From Gilvirhabdus luticola (GTDB taxonomy: Bacteria > Bacteroidota > Bacteroidia > Flavobacteriales > Flavobacteriaceae), in NCBI RefSeq assembly GCF_032583975.1, contig NZ_JAWHTF010000001.1: 64,000 nucleotides of DNA; one strand, given 5' to 3'. The notes under the pieces are model-generated. The model had not been told where the DNA came from. It saw only the letters and a program-made list of their open reading frames with translations, and searched no databases. Below are positions 43,601 to 50,508 of this stretch, one piece after another. Made by a program: the position numbers and the translations under genes. Each line of letters starts with the position of its first letter. Position 1 is the first letter of the stretch.

Positions 43601-44203
43601 TTCTTCTTCTGGCATCATTTCTTTTATAATTTCATCGGTAATACCATCAATTTTAGAGATTTCATGAGATGTTCTAAAACCGTCAAAAATATTTAAAAAT
43701 GGAACTCTTGATTTCAATGTAGACACTTGAGAAATTAACGCAAAATCATGAGCTTCTTGAACAGAACCACCAAACAACATTGAGAATCCCGTTTGCCTAG
43801 TTGCCATGACATCAGAGTGATCACCAAAAATTGAAAGTGCATGTGTAGCAACAGTTCTTGCTGCTACATGTATGACAGAAGGCAATAATTCTCCTGCAAT
43901 TTTATACATATTAGGAATCATTAATAATAATCCTTGAGAGGCTGTAAAGGTTGTAGTAAGTGCTCCAGCTTGTAAAGAACCATGAACTGCACCTGCAGCA
44001 CCACCTTCACTTTGCATTTCTACAATTCTAGGGATATTATCCCAAATATTTTTTTGTCCTTTTGCACTAAACACATCTACGTGTTCACCCATTGGAGATG
44101 CTGGAGTAATAGGATATATAGCGCATACTTCATTAGTTTTATGAGCGACTCGAGCAACTGCTTCGTTTGCATCACAAATTAACTTTTGGAATTTGTTTTC
44201 CAT
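40673..44203 (-). CDS. nifJ: Pyruvate:ferredoxin (flavodoxin) oxidoreductase
   Basis: 1176 residues, the full single-chain PFOR. Domain order: pyrimidine-binding (about 1-250, IYPITPASPMGEHVD), transketolase-C-like (about 255-410), gamma (about 415-620), a 2x[4Fe-4S] ferredoxin domain (DICTQCNKCVVICPHAAI near 689 and DCTGCDLCVAVCP near 746), and the thiamine-diphosphate domain (GACSGCGETPYIKLL near 824, GDGWAYDIGYGGVD near 975). It oxidises pyruvate and CoA to acetyl-CoA and CO2, reducing ferredoxin. It has a Crp/Fnr-type site upstream and the ferredoxin gene as upstream neighbour. Confidence 0.96.
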   Translation of the reverse strand: MENKFQKLICDANEAVARVAHKTNEVCAIYPITPASPMGEHVDVFSAKGQKNIWDNIPRIVEMQSEGGAAGAVHGSLQAGALTTTFTASQGLLLMIPNMYKIAGELLPSVIHVAARTVATHALSIFGDHSDVMATRQTGFSMLFGGSVQEAHDFALISQVSTLKSRVPFLNIFDGFRTSHEISKIDGITDEIIKEMMPEEEILQHRKRSLDPDHPVVRGTSQNPDVFFQAREAANSFYQKVPGIVQDTMDEFYKHTGRKYSLFYYIGHPEAERVIVIMGSGQGPVIETVEAMVKNGEKVGAIIVRLFRPFSISHFVDALPNSVNKVAVLDRTKEPGSLGEPLYQDVITALTESNRDMPKIIGGRYGLSSKEFDPAMVKAVFDELNKPQPKNHFTIGIVDDVTHSSLEIGERFRTAKNTFNCMFFGLGSDGTVGANKNSIKIIGETTDNYVQGYFVYDSKKAGAQTVSHLRFGPKPIYSTYLIHKANFVACHQYNFIEKYDILKHVKKGGTFLLNSPYNKFEIWDKLPKLMQDEIIKNEVEFYVIDASKVAHESNLGKRTNTILQTCFFAISGVLPKDEAIEKIKAAIVKSYSHKGEKVVQMNFNAVDNSLANLQKVDYPKHITSDNELKPMMTGNADPFVKEILGKILAGRGDELPVSAFPVDGTFPTGTTQFEKRGIADFIPVWDGEDICTQCNKCVVICPHAAIRAKVVSNKGLNNKPVSLKTVPAKGRPFDKENESYVLQVSPQDCTGCDLCVAVCPAVSNDNPEFKAINMHNKLTVEKEENENWDYFINLPNYNRTELQITNIKGSQFLEPLFEFSGACSGCGETPYIKLLTQLFGDSILIANATGCSSIYGGNLPTTPYKTNSFGRGPAWANSLFEDNAEFGLGMKLALTKKQEIAISLLKSLETEIGVDLVEAILNNPEKTETEKAENFKNIEKVKSKLVKIDNDASKKLLQLTEYLRKKNVWILGGDGWAYDIGYGGVDHVLASGEDINIMVLDTEVYSNTGGQTSKATPLGASAKFSVSGKRTNKKSLALQAISYENVYVAQVAIGAKDLQTLKAIEEAAEYPGPSIIIAYSHCGEHGYDLKDGALQQEKAVDSGYWPLFRFDPSKPKGKRFKLDSKSPTLPLSDFMYNETRFTRVVKDNKELGQKLLEQAQIEVDSKWERLELYRDM

Positions 44204-44246
44204 AATAAATGTATTTTATTAGTATGAATATCTTTAATTTATCTTG

Positions 44247-44254
44247 TGAAATTA
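44247..44254 (-). promoter_or_regulatory. -7-like element of nifJ
   Basis: TAATTTCA on the minus strand agrees with TAnnTTTG at six of eight positions. It is exactly 23 bases after the palindrome at 44278-44289, the same spacing as at korA, and 43 bases before the nifJ ATG. Weak as a sequence but supported by the shared spacing. Confidence 0.35.
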
Positions 44255-44277
44255 AAAATTGTATACTAAAAATTCTA

Positions 44278-44289
44278 TGACTTATATCA
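44278..44289 (-). promoter_or_regulatory. Crp/Fnr-type palindrome upstream of nifJ
   Basis: TGATATAAGTCA on the minus strand: the TGA-N6-TCA core is exact, with one mismatch to TGAT-N4-ATCA. It ends 23 bases before the -7-like element. Confidence 0.45.
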
Positions 44290-44382
44290 GGTTAACAAAT
44301 AGAATATGCATTATTAAGTAATTAGAAAATAGAAATATTATTAGAAAGAGGAAGACTGGTGTTTAAAGAATAGTATCGCATT

Positions 44383-44421
44383 AAAAAATCACCTAAAGCA
44401 ATAAAATATTGTCTTAAGTGA
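44383..44421 (-). terminator. Probable terminator of the ferredoxin gene
   Basis: An imperfect 15-bp stem (44389-44403 with 44407-44421) has 12 Watson-Crick pairs and one G-T pair, an AAA loop, and six T after the stem on the minus strand. It lies about 70 bases past the ferredoxin stop, which suggests termination before nifJ. Confidence 0.55.
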
Positions 44422-44440
44422 CTTATTTTTAATCAGCTTT

Positions 44441-44460
44441 AAATTAAATTAAATTAAATT
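44441..44460. repeat. Pentanucleotide tandem repeat AAATT x4
   Basis: Four exact AAATT units followed by the near-match AAACT, in the gap between the ferredoxin stop and its terminator. Probably simple-sequence drift in AT-rich DNA. Confidence 0.5.
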
Positions 44461-44491
44461 AAACTAAAGTTAGTGTATGTATTAAGATATT

Positions 44492-44842
44492 TTATTCACC
44501 ATGTAACCATGCTTTCTTCTGTAACAAAACTTCTTCAGTTTCAACATGATTATCATCTGGAATACAGCAATCAACAGGGCAAACAGAAGCACATTGTGGT
44601 TCTTCATGAAATCCTTTGCACTCTGTACATTTATCGGGCACAATAAAATAAAACTCGTCTGATATCGGTTCGTTTTCGATGTCGGCATCAATTTCATCTC
44701 CACTAGGTAGTGTGACTATGCCACTTAATGCAGTTTCATCAGAATATGACCACTCTTGATCAGGTTCGTAAATAGCATTATTTGGACACTCTGAAACACA
44801 GGCATCACAATTAATGCATTCATCAGTTATTATAATAGCCAT
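44492..44842 (-). CDS. 2x[4Fe-4S] ferredoxin, Alvin-like with extended loop
   Basis: 116 residues. First cluster motif CINCDACVSECP (Cys 9, 12, 15, 19); second motif CTECKGFHEEPQCASVCP, a C-x2-C-x8-C-x3-C pattern of the Allochromatium (Alvin) type, followed by VDCC. About 50 acidic residues lie between the two motifs, more than the usual short loop. It is the obvious electron carrier for NifJ and KorAB, and potentially donor to complex I. It lies upstream of nifJ on the same strand and divergent from korA. Confidence 0.93.
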   Translation of the reverse strand: MAIIITDECINCDACVSECPNNAIYEPDQEWSYSDETALSGIVTLPSGDEIDADIENEPISDEFYFIVPDKCTECKGFHEEPQCASVCPVDCCIPDDNHVETEEVLLQKKAWLHGE

Positions 44843-44874
44843 AATTTAAGTATTTTTAGTAAAATAATTATTTG

Positions 44875-44882
44875 TAAAATTA
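44875..44882 (-). promoter_or_regulatory. -7 element of the ferredoxin gene
   Basis: TAATTTTA on the minus strand (7 of 8 to TAnnTTTG), 23 bases from the shared palindrome and 32 bases before the ferredoxin ATG. Confidence 0.45.
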
Positions 44883-44905
44883 AACGTCATTTTCGAATTT
44901 AAATG

Positions 44906-44917
44906 TGATAAAAATCA
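44906..44917. promoter_or_regulatory. Shared Crp/Fnr-type palindrome between ferredoxin and korA
   Basis: TGATAAAAATCA matches the TGAT-N4-ATCA core of Fnr-type sites and the TGA-N6-TCA core shared with Crp. It is 23 bases from -7-like elements in both directions (44882-44875 and 44941-44948), so a dimer here is centred near -41 for both promoters. Confidence 0.6.
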
Positions 44918-44940
44918 TATTTAGTTCTAAAAAGTGAAAT

Positions 44941-44948
44941 TATCTTTG
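44941..44948 (+). promoter_or_regulatory. -7 element of the kor-nuo operon
   Basis: TATCTTTG fits TAnnTTTG. A TTTAG at 44920-44924 is a poor -33, consistent with a promoter needing an activator at the palindrome just upstream. The korA ATG is 68 bases further on. Confidence 0.5.
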
Positions 44949-45016
44949 ATGCCATTAGGCTTAAAACATTAATAATTTATATAAAGTTAATTGTTTTTTA
45001 TAAAATAATATAAATT

Positions 45017-46873
45017 ATGTCAATAAAGAAAACAAATAGTCAAACAGAAATACTTGAAGCTGTTATTATCAGATTTGTGGGAGATTCTGGAGATGGTATG
45101 CAATTAACTGGCACTCAATTTTCGGATACTTCGGCGATGTTTGGTAATGACATTGCAACTTTTCCTAATTACCCTGCAGAGATTAGAGCGCCTCAAGGAA
45201 GCCTATATGGTGTATCAGGCTTTCAGGTACATATAGGCAGCGTAGAAATTAGTACTCCTGGAGATGAAGTAGATTTACTGGTTGCAATGAATCCAGCAGG
45301 TTTAAAAACAAATTTGCATGCAGTTAAACCTGGGCATACAATAATTGTAGATACAGATGCTTTTACAAAAAAGAATTTAGAAAAAGCACAATATGAAACA
45401 AACCCTTTAGAGGATGGGAGTTTGGAGAATTACAGGGTAATTGAAGTTGCTATGACCTCCTTGACTAAAGAAGCTTTAAAAGATATAGTTGGGCTTGATA
45501 ATAAAAGTATTACAAGAACCAAAAATATGTTTGCTTTAGGAATGGTATATTGGATGTATGATCGTTCACTTGACCATACAATAGAGTTTTTTAATAAAAA
45601 GTTTAAATCCAATCCTAAAATAATTGAGGCTAACACTAAAGTTCTAAATACAGGATTTTACTTTGCTGAAACTTTGGAGTTGATTCCAAATGCCTATTCT
45701 ATTTCTCCTGCCAAAATGGAACCCGGTACTTATAGAATAATTATGGGAAATACGGCTACGGCATGGGGATTTTTGGCAGCAGCTGAAAAATCTGGATTAG
45801 AATTATTTTTAGGTTCATATCCTATTACGCCAGCGTCGGATATATTACATGAATTAGTAAAACATAAACATTTTGGCGTGAAATCTCTTCAGGCAGAAGA
45901 TGAAATAGCTGGTATTACTTCTGCCATTGGAGCTTCATTTGCGGGAGATTTGGCTATTACAACGACATCAGGACCCGGATTAGCATTAAAAGGTGAAGCT
46001 ATTGGATTAGCTATGATGGTAGAACTTCCTTTGGTTGTTGTAAATGTACAAAGAGGTGGTCCGTCAACAGGATTACCTACAAAAACAGAACAATCTGATC
46101 TTTTACAAGCATTGTATGGAAGAAATGGTGAAAGCCCAGTTATTGTAATCGCAGCCAGTACACCATCTAATTGTTTCAACTTTGCCTATGAAGCAGCAAA
46201 ATTGACTCTAGAACACATGACTCCAGTTATTCTTTTATCAGATGGTTATATTGCCAATGGATCTGCTCCATGGAAAATCCAATCAGTAAATGATATGCCA
46301 GAAATAAAGAATAATATTATCAATAAGGCTCATGATGATTGGCATCCTTACGAACGAGATAAAGATTCCCTTGCTCGTAAATGGGCAATACCAGGCACTC
46401 CAGATTTAGAACACAGAATTGGAGGTTTAGAGAAAGACAAGGTAAGTGGAAATGTCTCTTATGTCCCCGAGAATCATGAATATATGACTAAAATAAGAGC
46501 AGAGAAAATCAAAAGAGTTCAAAACTATATTCCTGAATTGAAAACCGAGTTTTCTAAAAAGGGAGAATTGTTAGTTGTAGGTTGGGGCGGGACTTATGGG
46601 TCTTTGCATTCAGCGATAAAGCATTTGAAAGAGGAAGGAATCAATAACATCGGATATGCTCATTTCAATTATATAAATCCACTTCCAAAGAATACTGAAG
46701 CAGTTTTAAAACAGTATGATAAAATTGTGGTATGTGAATTAAATACAGGGCAATTTGCCAAAGTATTAAGGATGAATTTTCCTGAATTAGAACTAATACA
46801 GTTTAATAAAATTCAGGGACTTCCTTTTAGCAATGGTGAATTAATGGAAAAATTTAAACAATTATTAAATTAA
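45017..46873 (+). CDS. korA: 2-oxoacid:ferredoxin oxidoreductase, fused gamma-alpha subunit
   Basis: 618 residues: a gamma domain first (IRFVGDSGDGMQLTGTQFSD, about 14-200), then the alpha domain (about 235-618) with LGSYPITPASDILHEL near 268 and TTTSGPGLALKGEAIG. With KorB it oxidises 2-oxoglutarate or another 2-oxoacid with CoA, reducing ferredoxin. It is the first gene of a run through nuoN. Substrate preference (2-oxoglutarate or branched-chain oxoacids) is not fixed by sequence alone, though the fused gamma-alpha/beta type is often the 2-oxoglutarate enzyme. Confidence 0.92.
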   Translation: MSIKKTNSQTEILEAVIIRFVGDSGDGMQLTGTQFSDTSAMFGNDIATFPNYPAEIRAPQGSLYGVSGFQVHIGSVEISTPGDEVDLLVAMNPAGLKTNLHAVKPGHTIIVDTDAFTKKNLEKAQYETNPLEDGSLENYRVIEVAMTSLTKEALKDIVGLDNKSITRTKNMFALGMVYWMYDRSLDHTIEFFNKKFKSNPKIIEANTKVLNTGFYFAETLELIPNAYSISPAKMEPGTYRIIMGNTATAWGFLAAAEKSGLELFLGSYPITPASDILHELVKHKHFGVKSLQAEDEIAGITSAIGASFAGDLAITTTSGPGLALKGEAIGLAMMVELPLVVVNVQRGGPSTGLPTKTEQSDLLQALYGRNGESPVIVIAASTPSNCFNFAYEAAKLTLEHMTPVILLSDGYIANGSAPWKIQSVNDMPEIKNNIINKAHDDWHPYERDKDSLARKWAIPGTPDLEHRIGGLEKDKVSGNVSYVPENHEYMTKIRAEKIKRVQNYIPELKTEFSKKGELLVVGWGGTYGSLHSAIKHLKEEGINNIGYAHFNYINPLPKNTEAVLKQYDKIVVCELNTGQFAKVLRMNFPELELIQFNKIQGLPFSNGELMEKFKQLLN

Positions 46874-46874
46874 T

Positions 46875-47888
46875 ATGGAAACTACAGCTGAAAAAAAGTA
46901 TACATATAAAGATTTTGAAAGTGATCAGGAAGTAAGATGGTGTCCAGGTTGTGATGATTATGTAATTTTAAGATCCGTACAAAAAGCTTTGCCTGAAATT
47001 GGAGTGAAGCGAGAAGATGTAGTATTTATTTCTGGTATTGGATGTTCTTCACGATTTCCATATTATATGAACACATATGGAATGCACAGTATTCATGGTA
47101 GGGCACCAGCAATAGCAACCGGAGTCAAATTGGCGAATCCAAATTTAAGTGTTTGGGTTGTTACAGGAGATGGCGATTCCATGGCCATTGGTGGTAATCA
47201 TTTTATCCATGTATTAAGAAGAAATATTGACTTAAATATAATTTTGTTTAATAATGAAATATATGGACTAACTAAAGGACAATTTTCACCAACTTCTCTT
47301 GTTGGTCAAAAAACAAAATCATCTCCTTATGGTAATACACAACCACCATTTTCAGCGGGTGAATTAGCTTTAGGATCTCAAGCTCGCTTTTTTGCAAGAG
47401 TTGGAGGAAATACGCCTAAAGAAATGTCTCAAATTTTTATTGACTCTACTAAATTTAAAGGAACCTCATTAATTGAGGTCATGCAGAACTGTCCAATTTT
47501 TAATGATGGGTGTTTCACAGAATTTACAGACAAACAAGTAAGAGCAGATAAGCAATTATTTGTAGAACATGGAAAGCCTATGATCTTTGGCAAAGAACTT
47601 AACAAAGGGTTGGTTTTAAATGGTCTTAAGCTAGAAGTTGTTACTTTAGGTGAAAATGGAATAACTGAAGAAGACATATTAGTTCATAATGCTAAAGATG
47701 AAGATCCAACATTGCATCAGATGTTAGTGAGATTAAAATATCCATTGGTAACAGGTATTATAAGAAGTTTTGAAGATACTACCTTTGAAGAAAGAGAGGC
47801 TGAACAGACTAGTCAGGTAAAAGCAGATTCGAAGTTTAGAAAAACTGATGATTTGTTCTTTTCGGGAGACATTTATCAAGTATTTTAA
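46875..47888 (+). CDS. korB: 2-oxoacid:ferredoxin oxidoreductase, beta subunit
   Basis: 337 residues. It binds thiamine diphosphate (VTGDGDSMAIGGNHFIH near 97, NNEIYGLTKGQFSPTS) and a [4Fe-4S] cluster using CPGC (Cys 23 and 26), GIGCSSRFPYY and probably NCPIFNDGC. The CPGC motif reads WCPGCDDY where most relatives have CPGCGD. No ferredoxin-like delta subunit is present, so it must pass electrons to the separate ferredoxin. It begins 1 base after korA and ends 11 bases before nuoA. Confidence 0.93.
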   Translation: METTAEKKYTYKDFESDQEVRWCPGCDDYVILRSVQKALPEIGVKREDVVFISGIGCSSRFPYYMNTYGMHSIHGRAPAIATGVKLANPNLSVWVVTGDGDSMAIGGNHFIHVLRRNIDLNIILFNNEIYGLTKGQFSPTSLVGQKTKSSPYGNTQPPFSAGELALGSQARFFARVGGNTPKEMSQIFIDSTKFKGTSLIEVMQNCPIFNDGCFTEFTDKQVRADKQLFVEHGKPMIFGKELNKGLVLNGLKLEVVTLGENGITEEDILVHNAKDEDPTLHQMLVRLKYPLVTGIIRSFEDTTFEEREAEQTSQVKADSKFRKTDDLFFSGDIYQVF

Positions 47889-47899
47889 TAAAATCATTT

Positions 47900-48250
47900 A
47901 TGGGTTCAGAAGCGATAATTGTATTTTTCATAGCAGGTGTGGTATTAGTCGCAGGTGCAAATTTTTTGTCAAATTTAATTTCGCATAAATCAGATAGTCC
48001 TCAAAAAAGAGAACCTTATGAAAGCGGAATGAAAACCATTGGCCCAACTTGGGTCCAATTCAAAGTTGGTTATTATTTGTTCGCTATTTTATTTTTGATT
48101 TTTGACGTTGAGGTGGCATTTTTGGTGCCATGGGCGGTTGTATTTCAAGATTATGGAGGCATTGCCTTTATCGAGATATTCATTTTTCTTTTCATTCTAG
48201 GGTTAGGATTATTATACGCATGGAAAAAAGGAGCTTTAAAATGGGAGTAG
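47900..48250 (+). CDS. nuoA: NADH-quinone oxidoreductase subunit A
   Basis: 116 residues, three membrane helices. Conserved [20 protein letters not shown] and [13 protein letters not shown] identify NuoA/ND3. Part of the membrane arm near the quinone site. Its last 10 bases overlap nuoB. It follows korB by 11 bases. Confidence 0.95.
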   Translation: MGSEAIIVFFIAGVVLVAGANFLSNLISHKSDSPQKREPYESGMKTIGPTWVQFKVGYYLFAILFLIFDVEVAFLVPWAVVFQDYGGIAFIEIFIFLFILGLGLLYAWKKGALKWE

Positions 48251-48810
48251 ACAATACATATAAGATTCCAGACGATTTCCCCGGAAAAGTAATTCCTGCA
48301 GGGAATGGTGCTAATATCGTAGTAACATCACTCGATAAAATCATTAATTGGGGGCGAGCTAATTCATTATGGTCATTATATTTTGGGACTAGTTGTTGTG
48401 CAATTGAAATGATGCAGACTGGTGCAGCTAGACATGATTACTCGAGATTTGGATTTGAAGTAGCAAGACCTTCACCAAGACAGGCCGATTTAATTATTAT
48501 AGCAGGAACCATTGTGAATAAAATGGCACCAGTTTTACGGCGACTTTATGATCAAATGGCAGAGCCAAGATATGTAATTGCCATGGGAGCTTGTGCGATT
48601 TCTGGAGGGCCATTTTTTTACAACACATATTCTGTAGTAAAAGGAGCTGATCATGTTATTCCTGTCGATGTTTATGTGCCTGGATGCCCACCAAGACCCG
48701 AAGCCTTATTGGAAGGTATGCTGATGCTTCAGGACAAAATAAGAACAGAAAATATGAAAAATAAGAAAAACCCAATTGAAGGTTTTGACGAAGGATTTTA
48801 TAACAAATAA
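48241..48810 (+). CDS. nuoB: NADH-quinone oxidoreductase subunit B
   Basis: 189 residues from ATG 48241 ([15 protein letters not shown]); the open frame extends upstream inside nuoA, but that part is shadow sequence. It binds cluster N2 with [19 protein letters not shown] and [10 protein letters not shown], and so passes electrons to quinone. All four cluster cysteines are present. Confidence 0.95.
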   Translation: MGVDNTYKIPDDFPGKVIPAGNGANIVVTSLDKIINWGRANSLWSLYFGTSCCAIEMMQTGAARHDYSRFGFEVARPSPRQADLIIIAGTIVNKMAPVLRRLYDQMAEPRYVIAMGACAISGGPFFYNTYSVVKGADHVIPVDVYVPGCPPRPEALLEGMLMLQDKIRTENMKNKKNPIEGFDEGFYNK

Positions 48811-48812
48811 TT

Positions 48813-49373
48813 ATGACTAACGAATCTTTACAAGAATTATTAGGAAGTTGGTTCCCAAATCCTGAAGCAAGTGAAACTTCTTTACAAGCAAAAGTTTCGA
48901 ATGATGTTGAAGTTTTAGATGAAAATCTGGAGGCACAGGCATTAGTTAATCCAAGCCTTTTGGAATTCAAAGAAGAAGGATCCCAGTTTTTGAATGTTAT
49001 TGTTCCAAAAGAATACTTACATGGTCTCATGAAGAAGTTAAAAAGCAATTCAGAGACAAGCTTTGATTATTTATTTTGTTTATCAGGAGTAGATTGGGGA
49101 AATGAATTAGGAGTTGTTTACCATCTAGAATCAACAAAATATAGACATACTATTGTTGTAAAAGTTACAACTGAAGACAGAGAAAATCCAGCATTTGACT
49201 CGGTTTGCGATATTTGGCGTACTGCAGAATTTCATGAGCGTGAAGTGTTTGATTTTTTCGGGATAAAATTCAATAATCACCCAAATTTAAAACGACTTTT
49301 TTTAACAGATGAATGGGAAGGATTTCCTTTGAGAAAGGATTATGTAGATGAAATCAATATGGTTATCAAGTAA
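48813..49373 (+). CDS. nuoC: NADH-quinone oxidoreductase subunit C
   Basis: 186 residues. The 30 kDa subunit signature is ERECFDMFGI-like (HEREVFDFFGIKFNNHPNLK) with the following RLFLTDEWEGFPLRKDY. It stands separately from nuoD, not fused as in E. coli. Starts 2 bases after nuoB. Confidence 0.94.
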   Translation: MTNESLQELLGSWFPNPEASETSLQAKVSNDVEVLDENLEAQALVNPSLLEFKEEGSQFLNVIVPKEYLHGLMKKLKSNSETSFDYLFCLSGVDWGNELGVVYHLESTKYRHTIVVKVTTEDRENPAFDSVCDIWRTAEFHEREVFDFFGIKFNNHPNLKRLFLTDEWEGFPLRKDYVDEINMVIK

Positions 49374-49376
49374 AAT

Positions 49377-50498
49377 ATGGAAACTACAACTGTAGATACT
49401 AATTTTAAATCTGAAGAGTATTTCATCAATATGGGACCGCAGCATCCTGCAACCCATGGTGTGTTACGTCTCTTATTGACAATTGATGGAGAAATCATTA
49501 AAAAAGTCGAGCCTGATTTAGGATATATACATCGTTCTATAGAAAAAATGTGTGAGCGCGATAGCTATCAGCAAATTGTCCACTTAACAGACAGGATGGA
49601 TTATCTGTCATCTCATATCAATAATGAAGCAGTATGCTTGACTGTCGAAAATGCTTTGGAATTGGAAATTCCAGATCGTGTGAAAGTCATTAGAACCATT
49701 ATTGGAGAACTAACAAGAATAGCATCCCATTGCCTTTGGTGGGGTGTTATGGGTATGGATGTAGGTGCACTTACAACATATTTTTATGGTTTTAGGGACC
49801 GTGAAATGATTAATGATATCTTCGAAGAAACGTGTGGTGCGAGATTGACAATGAACTATAATGTCCCTGGAGGATTAATGTGGGATATTCATCCAAATTT
49901 TGTAAAAAGGACTAAAGATTTTGTAGCACATTTTAAAACTAAAATCCCTGAATATGACAGATTATTAACAGGGAATATCATTTTTCAAAAAAGAACAAAA
50001 GGCGTTGGAATTTTGTCTAAAGAGGATGCTATTTCGTTTGGAGCTTCTGGTCCTGTTGGGCGTGGTTCTGGATACTCTTGCGATGTTAGAAAATACCATC
50101 CTTATAGTGCTTTGAATAAAGTCACCTTTAACGAGGCTTTACAAACGGCTGGCGATACCTTTGCGCGTTATCAGGTTAGAATTCAGGAAATGTGGGAATC
50201 ATTGTCAATAATAGAACAATTAATCGATAATATTCCAGAAGGCGAACATAGAGTAGCTACAAATGCGGTTATAAAATTGCCTAAAGGAGAATTCTATCAA
50301 AGAGTAGAAACAGCGAGAGGAGAATTGGGTGTTTATATTATTAGTACAGGAACTAAAAACCCATACCGATTGAAATTTCGATCACCTGGATTTTCAAATT
50401 TATCCTTGTTAAATCATATTTCAGTTGGAGGAAAAATAGGAGATTTGGTTGCGACAATGGCGACTCTGGATTTAGTGATTCCAGATATTGATAGATAA
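49377..50498 (+). CDS. nuoD: NADH-quinone oxidoreductase subunit D
   Basis: 373 residues. 49 kDa subunit with NMGPQHPATHGVLRL, a quinone-site His within it, and RDSYQQIVHLTDRMDYLS. Normally followed by nuoE; here the next gene is nuoH, 10 bases downstream. Confidence 0.95.
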   Translation: METTTVDTNFKSEEYFINMGPQHPATHGVLRLLLTIDGEIIKKVEPDLGYIHRSIEKMCERDSYQQIVHLTDRMDYLSSHINNEAVCLTVENALELEIPDRVKVIRTIIGELTRIASHCLWWGVMGMDVGALTTYFYGFRDREMINDIFEETCGARLTMNYNVPGGLMWDIHPNFVKRTKDFVAHFKTKIPEYDRLLTGNIIFQKRTKGVGILSKEDAISFGASGPVGRGSGYSCDVRKYHPYSALNKVTFNEALQTAGDTFARYQVRIQEMWESLSIIEQLIDNIPEGEHRVATNAVIKLPKGEFYQRVETARGELGVYIISTGTKNPYRLKFRSPGFSNLSLLNHISVGGKIGDLVATMATLDLVIPDIDR

Positions 50499-50508
50499 TT
50501 TAAGAATA

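Larger units (their letters stand above)
44204..44491. other. 288-base intergenic region between nifJ and the ferredoxin gene
   Basis: It holds the nifJ control region (palindrome at 44278-44289, -7-like element at 44247-44254), the ferredoxin terminator (44383-44421), and four tandem AAATT units (44441-44460). I see no gene in it. Confidence 0.7.

Noticed and set aside
44441..44460. CRISPR-like or phase-variable repeat
   Set aside because: Units of five bases without spacers are simple AT repeats; the location is downstream of the ferredoxin stop, not in a coding start or promoter spacer.
48130..48240. Possible longer NuoB with 37 extra N-terminal residues
   Set aside because: The extension overlaps nuoA in another frame and reads as shadow sequence; NuoB orthologues start near [12 protein letters not shown].
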